Shown piece by piece: positions 1 through 8,052 of a stretch of DNA of 53,328 nt. The stretch spans positions 1 through 53,328 of the forward strand of contig CAJBNH010000156.1 of NCBI GenBank assembly GCA_903955385.1, in the 5' to 3' direction. The position numbers and the translations under genes are program-made. Origin of the DNA: an uncultured Myxococcales bacterium. GTDB taxonomy: Bacteria > Myxococcota_A > UBA9042. Within the stretch, counting starts at the first letter, position 1, and the number at the start of each line of letters is the position of its first letter. The notes below the pieces were generated by a model, which was not told where the DNA came from, ran no database searches, and saw nothing but the letters and a program-made list of their open reading frames with translations.

Positions 1-1001
1 CCGGTCATGCACTCGTCGAGGTCGTCGCAAGTGATGCCGTCGCCTTGGAAGCCGTCCTTGCAGGTGCACGTGAACGACCCGAACGTGTTGGCGCACGCGG
101 CGTTGGCGCTGCAACCAGAGGAGCCGTCGGCGCACTCGTTGGCGTCGCCGCACGTCAGGCCGTCGCCTTGGAAGCCGGGCTTGCAGGTGCAGACCTTGGT
201 CTCGCCGAGCATCTTGCAGGATGCGTAGGGGCTGCAGGCGTTCGCGAACGCGCACAGGTCGCTCTTGACGCAAGACTGGCCGTCGGTGCCGACCTTGTAC
301 GGATAGTCGCACAGGCACTTCCACGAGCCTTCGGTGTTGACGCACTGGCCGACCCCGCCGCAGGTGCCGACGCCGGTCTGGCACTCGTCCACGTCCTTGC
401 ACGTCACGCCGTCACCCGCGTAGCCGGGCAGGCACGCGCACTCGAAGCTGCCTTGGGTGTTGGTGCAGCTGGCGAGCGCAGAGCAGCCGCCGTTGTTCTG
501 GCTGCACTCGTTCACGTCGCCGCACGACTTGCCGTCGCCGACAAAGCCGGGCTTGCACTTGCAGGCATAGCTGCCGGGCGAGTTGAGGCAGTTCGCGTTG
601 GGGCTGCAAGGCACTTGCTCTTGTGCGCACTCGTCGAAGTCGTCGCAAGCCTTGCCGTCGCCCGTGAAGCCGGCCTTGCACACGCAGTCGAAGCCACCCT
701 CGGTATCGAAGCAGTCGGCGTTGGTCGAGCAGCCTGAGGTGCCGGTCGTGCACTCGTCGACGTTGCCACACAGCGGCGGGTCGCCTTGGTAGCCCTGGGC
801 GCACGCGCAGCCGAAGCCGCCGTCGGAGTTGGTGCAGATGGCGCCGGGTCCGCAGGGTTCCAGCACGCACTCGTCCACGTCCATGCAGAACTTGCCGTCG
901 CCGGTGAAGCCGGAGTCGCAGATGCACTCGACCTCCAGCGTATCGGTGTTCGAGCACGAGGCCGCGAGATCACAAGGGTTCAAGTCACTTCCGCAAACGT
1001 C
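1..1001 (-). repeat. Tandem EGF-like repeat array (coding)
   Basis: Read on the minus strand, eight full EGF-like units of roughly 39-43 codons plus the start of a ninth lie head to tail. Each has six cysteines in EGF spacing. Most open with D-[VFL]-[DN]-E-C and end G-F-x-G-D-G-x-x-C. Unit 6 has a longer last loop and unit 7 lacks the E in the opening motif. This is a protein-level repeat; the DNA copies have diverged, so it is not a recent duplication. Confidence 0.85.
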
Positions 1002-2018
1002 GAAGGCCAGGATCGTCACTTCCGCGCTCAGGGCCACCGCCCCCGGCGAGTCGGCGTCCTTCACCGAGACGAAGCATTGCAACAGGTCGCCCGCGGCCAC
1101 GCTTTTGCCCTGATCCGATCCGACCAGCTGCGAAACCTTCGCTTCCTGCGAGGTCGCGGCCGGATTGACGTAACCGTTGATCTTCCAACCCCACTCGTAC
1201 GCGATCGGGTCGCCGTCGGCGTCGACCGGTGGTTCAACCATCGTGCAGGTCACCGCCGACATCAGGTCCACCGGGCTGGGGTCGATCGCCAGCTGCACGG
1301 CCGACGGCGGGGCGTTGCCGATGGTGACGACGGCCTTGCCTGCGGGTCCGAAGGCCGCCGGGTCGTGCGCCTGCACCTCGACGGACCAAACGTCGCCCTT
1401 GGCGGTCAAGTCGGCAGGCACGGTCGCGGTCGTGACGTCCGTGGGCAGATCGTTCCGCAACCACTTGTAGCTATAAGTCAATTCGCTGGCGGCGCGATCG
1501 GGATCGACTGCCGGGGTCACGATCTTGGCTTGCAGATCGTCGATGCTGGTCGGCTTGACCGGCTCAATCGCGATGGTCGGAGCCCCCGGGGCGGTGTTGA
1601 CGAAGACCTTGACGTCGACCTTGGTCTCCAGACCGGCGGAGTCGATCGCCTGAACCGTCAGCGTGCGGACGCCCAGCGGCAGCGGTCCCACCTCCAGCGC
1701 CACCTTGCCGTCGCTGCCCGCCTTGCCGTCGAACAGCGGTTCCGTCTGGTGGTCCGAGTACCAACGCACCGTCAGCGTCTCAGCCAGATCCCGATCGTCC
1801 GAGACCTGCGCAGCGAGCTGCAACTTCTCATCCTTGTTGATGATCTGTCCGGGCAGGGGCGAACCGATGGCGACGGTTGGCGCAAGGTTGCTTACCGCGT
1901 CGGCGCTGTCGCCGCTCGCGTCTCCCGCGGTCTCCGACGTGACGACCTGACCGCAGGCCGACAGCGCGAGGACCCACAACGACACCGACGCGAGACTGCG
2001 AAAAGAACGAGGCGACAT
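1..2018 (-). CDS. Lipoprotein with Ig/PKD-like region and tandem EGF-like repeats (partial, 3' end off the window)
   Basis: The reading frame is open from an ATG at 2018 to the left edge (672 codons) with no stop, so the C-terminus is missing. The N-terminus is a signal peptide ending in a lipobox (L-S-A-C, Cys about residue 22), predicting an outer-envelope lipoprotein. Residues about 30-335 are low in cysteine and look like three or four beta-sandwich (PKD/Ig-like) domains. From about residue 340, eight complete EGF-like units of about 40 residues follow, with a ninth beginning at the edge. They carry the calcium-binding EGF signature D-V-D-E-C and the closing G-[FY]-x-G-D-G-x-x-C. EGF arrays usually mediate extracellular protein-protein contact; that function here is inference. 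It lies 79 nt upstream of no other visible partner and is preceded on the same strand by the TPR/deacetylase-like gene. Each unit needs three disulfides, so oxidative folding is required. Confidence 0.85.
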   Translation of the reverse strand, partial: MSPRSFRSLASVSLWVLALSACGQVVTSETAGDASGDSADAVSNLAPTVAIGSPLPGQIINKDEKLQLAAQVSDDRDLAETLTVRWYSDHQTEPLFDGKAGSDGKVALEVGPLPLGVRTLTVQAIDSAGLETKVDVKVFVNTAPGAPTIAIEPVKPTSIDDLQAKIVTPAVDPDRAASELTYSYKWLRNDLPTDVTTATVPADLTAKGDVWSVEVQAHDPAAFGPAGKAVVTIGNAPPSAVQLAIDPSPVDLMSAVTCTMVEPPVDADGDPIAYEWGWKINGYVNPAATSQEAKVSQLVGSDQGKSVAAGDLLQCFVSVKDADSPGAVALSAEVTILAFDVCGSDLNPCDLAASCSNTDTLEVECICDSGFTGDGKFCMDVDECVLEPCGPGAICTNSDGGFGCACAQGYQGDPPLCGNVDECTTGTSGCSTNADCFDTEGGFDCVCKAGFTGDGKACDDFDECAQEQVPCSPNANCLNSPGSYACKCKPGFVGDGKSCGDVNECSQNNGGCSALASCTNTQGSFECACLPGYAGDGVTCKDVDECQTGVGTCGGVGQCVNTEGSWKCLCDYPYKVGTDGQSCVKSDLCAFANACSPYASCKMLGETKVCTCKPGFQGDGLTCGDANECADGSSGCSANAACANTFGSFTCTCKDGFQGDGITCDDLDECMT

Positions 2019-2097
2019 GGGGGGACTCCTGCTGGTCCGCGCATTGTCGCACTTCCCCGACCGCAAGCAAGCGCGCACCGGGCTTTGCGTTTGCCGG

Positions 2098-4956
2098 TCA
2101 GGATTGTGCGGGTGCCACAAATTGCCCGTGGCCGTCGGCAGCAAACCGCACCTTGCGCAGGATTCGCCCGTCCGGCAGGGCAACCGTGGCGCAGCGGAAC
2201 GGCAGGTCGGCCCTCAGCATTTGGCCGTCCTGCACCCATTCGCACCCCAGCAGCCGCTCGGCCCGTGCGCAAGTCACCACAAGTTCAAGAGACTCAGGCC
2301 TTGTCGTCACCGTCACCGGAAGCGGACGCAGCTGCTGCAGCAACCGGGGCTCGGTCCAAGCCGCCACCGTCCTGCCGTCGACCCGAGCCTCTGCCCGCAG
2401 CACCTGACGCCGCAGCCACGTCGGCACCCGCAGGTCAACCGTCGCCGGGTGATCGGCATCGATCGGGATGTCGCGGCCCAACCACTCGAACACGATACGG
2501 AAACCCTCTTCGGTGGCATCCGGGGAATTGGCGATCAGGATCTCGTCGCACCGCACGACCACGGGTTCCGGCGAGTTTGCGTCGAGCCAGCGCCGCACGG
2601 CCTCAGACGCCGTGACGGGCTGTAGCGTCGGTCGGCGGCGGTTCACGTCGGCCAGATGCTGGTCCACGGTGGCCCAGTCGCCCTGGTCGGGGAGCAACGG
2701 CAGCGGCGACCGCCCCATGCGCGTGCCGATGTACTTGTCGTGGGTCATGGCGCACACGACGTGCACGCCGGGTCGCACGGCACCGTCGGCCGACTTCAGG
2801 CCGGCCACCCGCCGGTCCAGATAGGCGCGCAGCGTCGCGGCGTCGGCCAGATAGTCGCCTTCGATGTTGTATTCAGAGCGGATCTCGACCGTGCCGTGGT
2901 CGGCAGGCCCCTGCGCGTGCTCGCGGTGGCCTTGGCGGCTGGCCCGCAGCGGGTTCATGGCCGGCCCTTGCCCGTACAGCGACGGCTTGGGCCACGACGA
3001 GTCGGCGGGCACCCCCAGACGCCGCAGGGCTTGCAGGGAGCGCACGTCGTCGCCGGGGGTTGCCGCCATCTCGAAGCTGCCCGACCGGAACAGCAGTGCC
3101 TGAAATCCCGGGCGTCCCAGCCGACCCACGGCCTCGATCTGCTCGATCGCGTTCAGCAATTCTCCCACGCGCGACATCGGCTCGTCGGCCTGTCCCAGTC
3201 GGGCGAAGGCCTTGGCGAAGTACCCGCGCTCAGCCCCCGCCGCCAGCAGAAAGCGGTCACTGCAGTACAGCAGGTCGCGCTCAGCGTCGTAGGCATAGGC
3301 AAAGTTGGCGCAGGTCGGCGTGTTGAAGGCGTGCAGGTGGATGCCCAGATCGTGACCGGCCGCCACCCCGTCGGCCAGGGCGTCGGTCGAGTCGCGGTGC
3401 AGCGAGATCCAGGCGCTGTCCAACCTTCCCGCCGCTCGAGCCTGCTCCGCCGCCCATGCCAGCAGCGCAAGCGCCGACCCGGCGTCCAGCATGTGCGTCC
3501 ACGGGATCTGCCGCTGGCTGGCCAGCTGCTCGGCATAGCGCGAGACGTCGACCAGTGTGCGCCGCGCGGCTTGGGGCGTGATCTCCAGATCGTGCTCGTG
3601 AAGCTCGTGATCCTCGGTCACGATCCAAAGCATATCACCGGGTTGTGTTGCGGCGACCGAGACCTCCAGCGGCACCACCACCGCGACGCCATCCAGACGC
3701 AGCTGCAGGGCGCCCCGCCAGCCTTGGTTCGCAACTCCCGTCGCGAAGTCCGGGCGATGGCCGGTGACCTCGACCTCGACCGTCACCCGCTGACCGGTCA
3801 GCCACGGGCCCTGCGGCGCCTCGACGACCCTGCCGGTAAAGCCCAACCCGAACGGCTCGGCAAGCCCCGAGTCGAACCGGCCTACCGGTTGCCGCAGCGA
3901 AATTTCCCAGGTTACGCGCCGGGTTTCGCCGGGTCGCAGCCGCAGCGGCCGGTCGGCCCCGGCCTCGTCCGTCACCCGCTCGACCGTCACCGGTCCCGCG
4001 CCGCCAAGGTCGGTCACGTGGCGCACGTCCAGTCCGCGGCTTGCCCAAAACGCGTTTGCGTTCAGCGGGTTCAGCTGTGCAGCACGGGCGTGGGCGGCGC
4101 GGGCTTGGCTCAGGAACTCGCGTTGGCTGCGCGTGCGGGGCCGGTCCAGCGTCGACCGCCGGGCCAGACGATCTCCCAGCAGCTGCCAGACCTTGTCGTC
4201 CAATGGCTCCAGCTCCAGCGCCCGGCGCAGGGCCGCCTCGCTCTCGTCCAGCTCCTCGGGACCGTCGCCCAGCCCCTCGGCCAGCCGTCGCCAAGCCCAC
4301 GCATCATCGGGGTCCTGCAACAGCCACGACCGCAGGGCATCGACGGGGGCCGGGTCTTCGTTCGCCTTTGCGTGCAATGACTTGCGGGCAAGCGCCCAAG
4401 CCTCGGGCGTCAGCCACCCGGCCTCGGCCCACAGCTCGGCAGGGCTGCGCCACGGGGTCTGCCGCACCGGTGCCAGGCGCCCGACGCTTTGCAGTGCCCG
4501 CAGCGACCGCTCGAACGCGACGGCGTCCGACTGCGACAACCGGGCGCCCCATGCCTTGCCCTTGCCGGTCGCGCGGGTCAGTCGCACCAACAGCTTGGGG
4601 ACGATCTGCTCGGTCTGCCGGGTGCGCATCCGCTCGACCGCGCGCCCCCACGCCAGCGCCGCCGTGTCGGCCTTGCCGGTTGCCGCCGCGGCGTCGCCCA
4701 GTCGCGCGGCTGTGTGCAGCAGGGCGTCGCAGTCGCGCTCGGACCGCTGCAGCAACGCCACTTCCAGATCGCGCAACGGGGTCTGCGCGGCAAGGATCGG
4801 CAGTGCTTCCGCTATCTTGTCCACAGCGGCGGCTGCGGCCAGCTCGATCAGGCCCGCGGACTCCTGGGCCGCCTTGCGCAGCAGAAAGCCCTGATGGGCT
4901 CGCAGCTGGCGGGCGATCCAGACAGCGGAGCGCAGGCGACGGGCAAACGACGGCAT
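2098..4956 (-). CDS. Large TPR protein with polysaccharide-deacetylase-like barrel domain
   Basis: The frame is open further upstream (to 5124), but the ATG at 4956 follows a purine-rich GAGAAG and starts a clean helical N-terminus, giving 952 residues. Residues 1-190 are alanine-rich helices and about 200-305 contain TPR-like helical pairs (A-W-R-R-L-A-E-G, A-L-E-L-E-P). About 310-430 is a beta domain. Residues about 440-760 resemble the NodB/polysaccharide-deacetylase fold: T-E-D-H-E at the first strand (about 445), L-D-A-G-S, G-I-H-L-H-A-F (about 536) like the H-x-x-x-H metal motif, and R-S-G-S-F (about 625) like motif 3. The last 190 residues are beta-rich. No signal peptide is evident, so it may be cytoplasmic. 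The exact reaction is not known to me. Homology to NodB is pattern-based and moderate; a catalytically dead relative is possible. Confidence 0.7.
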   Translation of the reverse strand: MPSFARRLRSAVWIARQLRAHQGFLLRKAAQESAGLIELAAAAAVDKIAEALPILAAQTPLRDLEVALLQRSERDCDALLHTAARLGDAAAATGKADTAALAWGRAVERMRTRQTEQIVPKLLVRLTRATGKGKAWGARLSQSDAVAFERSLRALQSVGRLAPVRQTPWRSPAELWAEAGWLTPEAWALARKSLHAKANEDPAPVDALRSWLLQDPDDAWAWRRLAEGLGDGPEELDESEAALRRALELEPLDDKVWQLLGDRLARRSTLDRPRTRSQREFLSQARAAHARAAQLNPLNANAFWASRGLDVRHVTDLGGAGPVTVERVTDEAGADRPLRLRPGETRRVTWEISLRQPVGRFDSGLAEPFGLGFTGRVVEAPQGPWLTGQRVTVEVEVTGHRPDFATGVANQGWRGALQLRLDGVAVVVPLEVSVAATQPGDMLWIVTEDHELHEHDLEITPQAARRTLVDVSRYAEQLASQRQIPWTHMLDAGSALALLAWAAEQARAAGRLDSAWISLHRDSTDALADGVAAGHDLGIHLHAFNTPTCANFAYAYDAERDLLYCSDRFLLAAGAERGYFAKAFARLGQADEPMSRVGELLNAIEQIEAVGRLGRPGFQALLFRSGSFEMAATPGDDVRSLQALRRLGVPADSSWPKPSLYGQGPAMNPLRASRQGHREHAQGPADHGTVEIRSEYNIEGDYLADAATLRAYLDRRVAGLKSADGAVRPGVHVVCAMTHDKYIGTRMGRSPLPLLPDQGDWATVDQHLADVNRRRPTLQPVTASEAVRRWLDANSPEPVVVRCDEILIANSPDATEEGFRIVFEWLGRDIPIDADHPATVDLRVPTWLRRQVLRAEARVDGRTVAAWTEPRLLQQLRPLPVTVTTRPESLELVVTCARAERLLGCEWVQDGQMLRADLPFRCATVALPDGRILRKVRFAADGHGQFVAPAQS

Positions 4957-5008
4957 GGGCAGCTTCTTCTCGGGCGCGTCCGGGCCGATCCACACACGGG
5001 TCTGGCAC

Positions 5009-5036
5009 TTCGCGGGCCGGTGCGGCAGTGTACGCG
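5009..5036 (+). promoter_or_regulatory. Candidate promoter for the 5097-6631 operon
   Basis: A TTCGCG box (5009-5014) and a TACGCG box (5031-5036) are separated by 16 nt, 61 nt before the ATG at 5097, in the 140 nt gap between divergent genes. The same TTCGCG/TACGC pair with a 17 nt spacer occurs before the gene at 11144. Neither box is close to the E. coli consensus, so confidence is low. Confidence 0.22.
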
Positions 5037-5096
5037 ACGGGTGGCGACACCGCCAAGCCGCGCCGTTGCCACGCTGAAGCTCCCCACGAGGACGAC

Positions 5097-5855
5097 ATGC
5101 CACGGACGATTCCCTTTGTCGCACGAGCCCTTGTGACTACCCTTGCGGTCGCACTGGTTGCCTGCAGCAGCAACGCAGCCACCGACGCCCCCGACGCCAA
5201 GACCGAGGTCGCCGTCGATACCGCCCAGGAGTGGACCCAGGGCTACTCGGCGACGCTGACCTTCCACGGCGGCCCGGCCGACCCGACTGGCAAGGGCGCG
5301 ACGCTGCAGCTCGACCGCGACCTGACGTCCGGCGCCTCGACCGTATTCGCCTTTGGCAGCACGCACTTGCAGTGGCCGGCCATCTCGCTGTCGATGACCG
5401 ACAACGTCTATGAGATCAACGGCAAGCAGACCACCCTCGAGTTTCATCTGGGCTTGGGGCTGCTGGTCGGCTCGGGCTCGGGTCCCGGCGGCGGCCCCCC
5501 TGAAGTGCACACGCCCGCGGTAGGCACCTACCCCTTCTCGTGCAAGCCGCCGCTGTTGCGCGTGGTCTACAAGGGCTTTCAGTACAAGTCGACCTGCCCC
5601 GACCTGAACGGCGAGATTCAAGTGACGCAGTGGTCCAAGACCGCCGGCGGCCGCATGGTCGGTACGTTTTCGGGCACGCTGCACGTCTACCTGGCCAACA
5701 CCTCGCACCAAGACGACTGCAGCACCGCAGACACCGTCAAGCGCGGCGAAATCGCCGACACCGCCATCACCTGCCCGGTCGCCAAGCCGTGGACGGTCGA
5801 CGTCCAGGGCCACTTCGGCTTCACCCTGCCGCCGCCGGACGGAGGCGCCGGATGA
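5097..5855 (+). CDS. Predicted lipoprotein of unknown function
   Basis: 252 residues. The frame extends far upstream, but the ATG at 5097 has a GAGG five nt before it and begins a textbook lipoprotein signal: two arginines and lysine-poor hydrophobic core, then L-V-A-C at about residue 22. The mature part is beta-rich and has two Cys pairs (K-P-P region and a D-D-C-S region). A glycine-rich loop near residue 125 is followed by a Thr/Val-rich strand pattern. I do not recognise a family. Its last codons carry a GGAGG that serves as the ribosome site of the next gene, and the two overlap by ATGA, so they are translationally coupled. Pairing of a surface lipoprotein with a cytoplasmic reductase has no obvious functional logic. 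Confidence 0.8.
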   Translation: MPRTIPFVARALVTTLAVALVACSSNAATDAPDAKTEVAVDTAQEWTQGYSATLTFHGGPADPTGKGATLQLDRDLTSGASTVFAFGSTHLQWPAISLSMTDNVYEINGKQTTLEFHLGLGLLVGSGSGPGGGPPEVHTPAVGTYPFSCKPPLLRVVYKGFQYKSTCPDLNGEIQVTQWSKTAGGRMVGTFSGTLHVYLANTSHQDDCSTADTVKRGEIADTAITCPVAKPWTVDVQGHFGFTLPPPDGGAG

Positions 5856-6631
5856 CCCAACCCTCTGGCGAATTCCGTCCGCTGCAAGGCCGGGTGGCGC
5901 TCGTCACGGGCGCGCACAAGCGCCTGGGCCGCGCCGTGGCGCTGGGTCTGGCGCGGTCCGGCGCGCGCGTCGCCGTTCATCACCGGCATGACCCCGAGCT
6001 GGCAGCCCAGGTGGTCGCCGAGATCACCGCCAACGGCGGCGAGGCCGCTGCGTTTTCTGCCGATCTGGTCGATCCCGCGCAGGTCGCTGCCTTGGTGGCG
6101 GCCGTGGGCGCGCGGTTTCGCCGTCTCGACGTGCTGGTGGCCTGTGCTGCGGGTTATGAGCCAACGCCGGTCGATCGCGTCTCTGCCGCCGACATCGACC
6201 GGGTGCTGGCGCTGAATGCCCGCGCTCCCGTCGACCTGGTGCTGCGCTGCCGACCGCTGCTTGCGGCCTCGGGGGACGGTCGCGCGATCGTGTTCGGCGA
6301 TTTGGCCGGGGTGACGCCGTTTGCCGGCTATCTGGCCCATTCCATGGCGAAAGCGGCCCTGCACGCCGGCGTTCGCGCGCTGGCGTCCGAGCTGGCTCCG
6401 GACATCGCGGTGAATGCAGTGCTGCCGGGCACCGTCCTGACACCTGAGGACCTGTCGCCGGACGCCTGGCGGCAGTTGCAGGCGCGGGTGCCGATGGGCG
6501 GCATGGCGCTGGAAGACCCGCAGGCGCCCGTGGACGCGATCGTCGACGCCGTTCGTTACCTGGCGACGTGTGGCCGGTTCGTGACGGGGACGCTGCTGCC
6601 GGTAGACGGCGGTCGCACGGCCCGCTGGTAG
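5852..6631 (+). CDS. Short-chain dehydrogenase/reductase, pteridine-reductase-like, with His at the catalytic Tyr position
   Basis: 259 residues, the usual SDR length; start ATG overlaps the preceding stop (ATGA) and has GGAGG six nt upstream. The N-terminal T-G-A-x-x-R-L-G nucleotide motif and the H-H-R-H stretch after strand 2 indicate an NADPH-preferring enzyme of the pteridine reductase branch. The active-site region reads D150, G-Y160, H163, K167. In PTR1-type enzymes the triad is Asp, Tyr, Lys with spacing 13 and 4, and here the Asp and Lys fit exactly but the Tyr position is His163. Tyr160 lies three residues earlier. The C-terminus has the standard N-A-V-L-P-G and V-D-G-G motifs. Probable role: NADPH-dependent carbonyl or pterin reduction in the cytoplasm; substrate unknown. 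The His replacement may change or abolish the usual mechanism. Confidence 0.88.
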   Translation: MTQPSGEFRPLQGRVALVTGAHKRLGRAVALGLARSGARVAVHHRHDPELAAQVVAEITANGGEAAAFSADLVDPAQVAALVAAVGARFRRLDVLVACAAGYEPTPVDRVSAADIDRVLALNARAPVDLVLRCRPLLAASGDGRAIVFGDLAGVTPFAGYLAHSMAKAALHAGVRALASELAPDIAVNAVLPGTVLTPEDLSPDAWRQLQARVPMGGMALEDPQAPVDAIVDAVRYLATCGRFVTGTLLPVDGGRTARW

Positions 6632-6648
6632 GTCGGTCCCGGTCGCGG

Positions 6649-6676
6649 TTGCAGCACGCTGCGGTTGGGCTAACCT
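6649..6676 (+). promoter_or_regulatory. Candidate promoter for the 6727 gene
   Basis: TTGCAG (6649-6654), 16 nt spacer, TAACCT (6671-6676), placed 50 nt before the ATG at 6727. The -35 box keeps the TTG and the -10 box keeps TA and final T. It lies in the 95 nt gap after the SDR gene. Confidence 0.3.
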
Positions 6677-6726
6677 TCGCGCCCCCGGACCCCGGCCGGG
6701 TCTCTAGCCATTGGAGCCAAGTCGTG

Positions 6727-7971
6727 ATGAGCCATCAGAATTTGTTGCCACGGTCAAGCTGGGTGGCACTGGTCGTCGTGTCCGGACTGCTGGTGTCGTC
6801 GTGGGTGGCGCTGGCGGCCGAGGCGCCCAAGGTCGTCGCCAAGAAGCCCGAAGCCCCCAAGCAGACGCGGGTTTTGCTGGTTCCCGCCGCCGCTTTGGGC
6901 GAGGTGCGCCCGATCTATGAGAAGCGCATCGCCAAGGCGTTGCAGGACGTGCTGCAGTTCTCGACCCGCTTCAACCTGCTGACCGATCAGGATCGGCCGG
7001 TTGACGTGGCACCCGTGGGCGATGGCAAGACCGTGCAGGTCAAGGGCTCAGCCACCTCGCGGCGGATCGACGAGGCGGATCAGCTGCGGCAAGAGGGGAC
7101 CGACCTCGCGGCCGAAGCCAAGCACACGGTGGCGCTGGCGAAGTTCCGCGCCGCCATCGCACTGTATGAGCAGGCCTACAGCGAGCTCGTCGACTATTCC
7201 AAGCTGGCCGACGGCTATGCCCGCGCGGGTCTCTCGGCGTACTCCAGTGGTTCCGGCGCGGCAGAGGCGACCCGGCTGTTCGAGTTGGGCATCGCCATCC
7301 AACCCACGCTGGTGATCGACCGCCGCAAGCAGCCCAAGGAGCTGCTCGAGCTGTTCGACGGCGCGCACGAACGGCTGGAGAAGGCTCCCAAGGCGACGAT
7401 TGTGGTCGACGGCGGTGATGCGCCGGGAGCCGAAGCGTTCATCGACGGCGTGCGGGTGGGGGTGCTTCCCGCGCGCAAGACCGACCTGCTGCCGGGCGTG
7501 CACTATGTACAGGTGCGCGGGGAGGGTTGGCAGTCCTGGGCCGACACCGTTCGCGTGCGGGGCAAGGAGGTCAAGGTCAAGACCAAGCTGCAGCGCGCCA
7601 AGGTCGCGGTGGCCCGTCCGGTTGAAGAATACGCCATCGACGCGCTGGCCCCCTGCGCGCGCGCCGGCGAGTTCCACACGGCGCTGTGCACGCGGCCCAT
7701 GCAGGCGCTGGCCCGCCAGACGGGCGCGCAGTTCATCGTCTTCGCCGCGATCAAGGCCGATCGCTACGGACGTCTGGCCATCCACGCGTTCGTGGCCGAC
7801 GGCGGCAGTGCCGCGACCATCGGCCTGAAGCCCATCGACCTGGCTGCCGACTTGGGCGATCTGAATGCCCGTGCCGCCGAGATCGAGGCGGCCGTGTACG
7901 CGGCCACCCACCCGTTCGCCAAGGCGCGCGCGATCGGCCGCACCCCCACCGTCTACGGCAAGGGCAAGTGA
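6727..7971 (+). CDS. Exported TPR/PEGA-domain protein (paralogue of the gene at 30976)
   Basis: 414 residues from ATG 6727, with GGAG 11 nt upstream; a GTG one codon earlier is an alternative. A signal peptide (hydrophobic residues about 12-31, A-L-A-A cleavage) sends it to the periplasm. Residues about 115-215 form helical TPR-like repeats (Y-E-Q-A-Y-x-E-L and G-I-A-I-Q-P-T). Residues 222-292 form a PEGA-type beta domain: A-F-I-D-G-V-R-V-G, then L-L-P-G-x-H-Y-V-Q-V. PEGA domains are found in cell-surface proteins, often near peptidoglycan or kinases. The C-terminal 110 residues are a mixed alpha/beta region. The gene stands alone with its own promoter candidate. The protein shares its whole layout with the product of 30976 but lacks that protein's proline-rich tail and C-terminal membrane segment. 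Confidence 0.85.
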   Translation: MSHQNLLPRSSWVALVVVSGLLVSSWVALAAEAPKVVAKKPEAPKQTRVLLVPAAALGEVRPIYEKRIAKALQDVLQFSTRFNLLTDQDRPVDVAPVGDGKTVQVKGSATSRRIDEADQLRQEGTDLAAEAKHTVALAKFRAAIALYEQAYSELVDYSKLADGYARAGLSAYSSGSGAAEATRLFELGIAIQPTLVIDRRKQPKELLELFDGAHERLEKAPKATIVVDGGDAPGAEAFIDGVRVGVLPARKTDLLPGVHYVQVRGEGWQSWADTVRVRGKEVKVKTKLQRAKVAVARPVEEYAIDALAPCARAGEFHTALCTRPMQALARQTGAQFIVFAAIKADRYGRLAIHAFVADGGSAATIGLKPIDLAADLGDLNARAAEIEAAVYAATHPFAKARAIGRTPTVYGKGK

Positions 7972-8052
7972 TCCGTCATCTTTTCTGGCCGCTGCCCCTG
8001 TCGATGGTGTAGCTTTCCGGTCCGGCGCGCCTTCCCACGCCTCGGACCTCGC

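Noticed and set aside
978-1000. tRNA T-loop-like GGTTCAAGTC
   Set aside because: It lies inside the EGF lipoprotein coding sequence with no cloverleaf around it; no tRNA was found anywhere in the window.
4041-5096. Upstream extension of the lipoprotein frame at 5097
   Set aside because: The extra 352 codons overlap the TPR gene on the other strand and are Arg/Pro-rich; the lipoprotein signal at 5097 fixes the true start.
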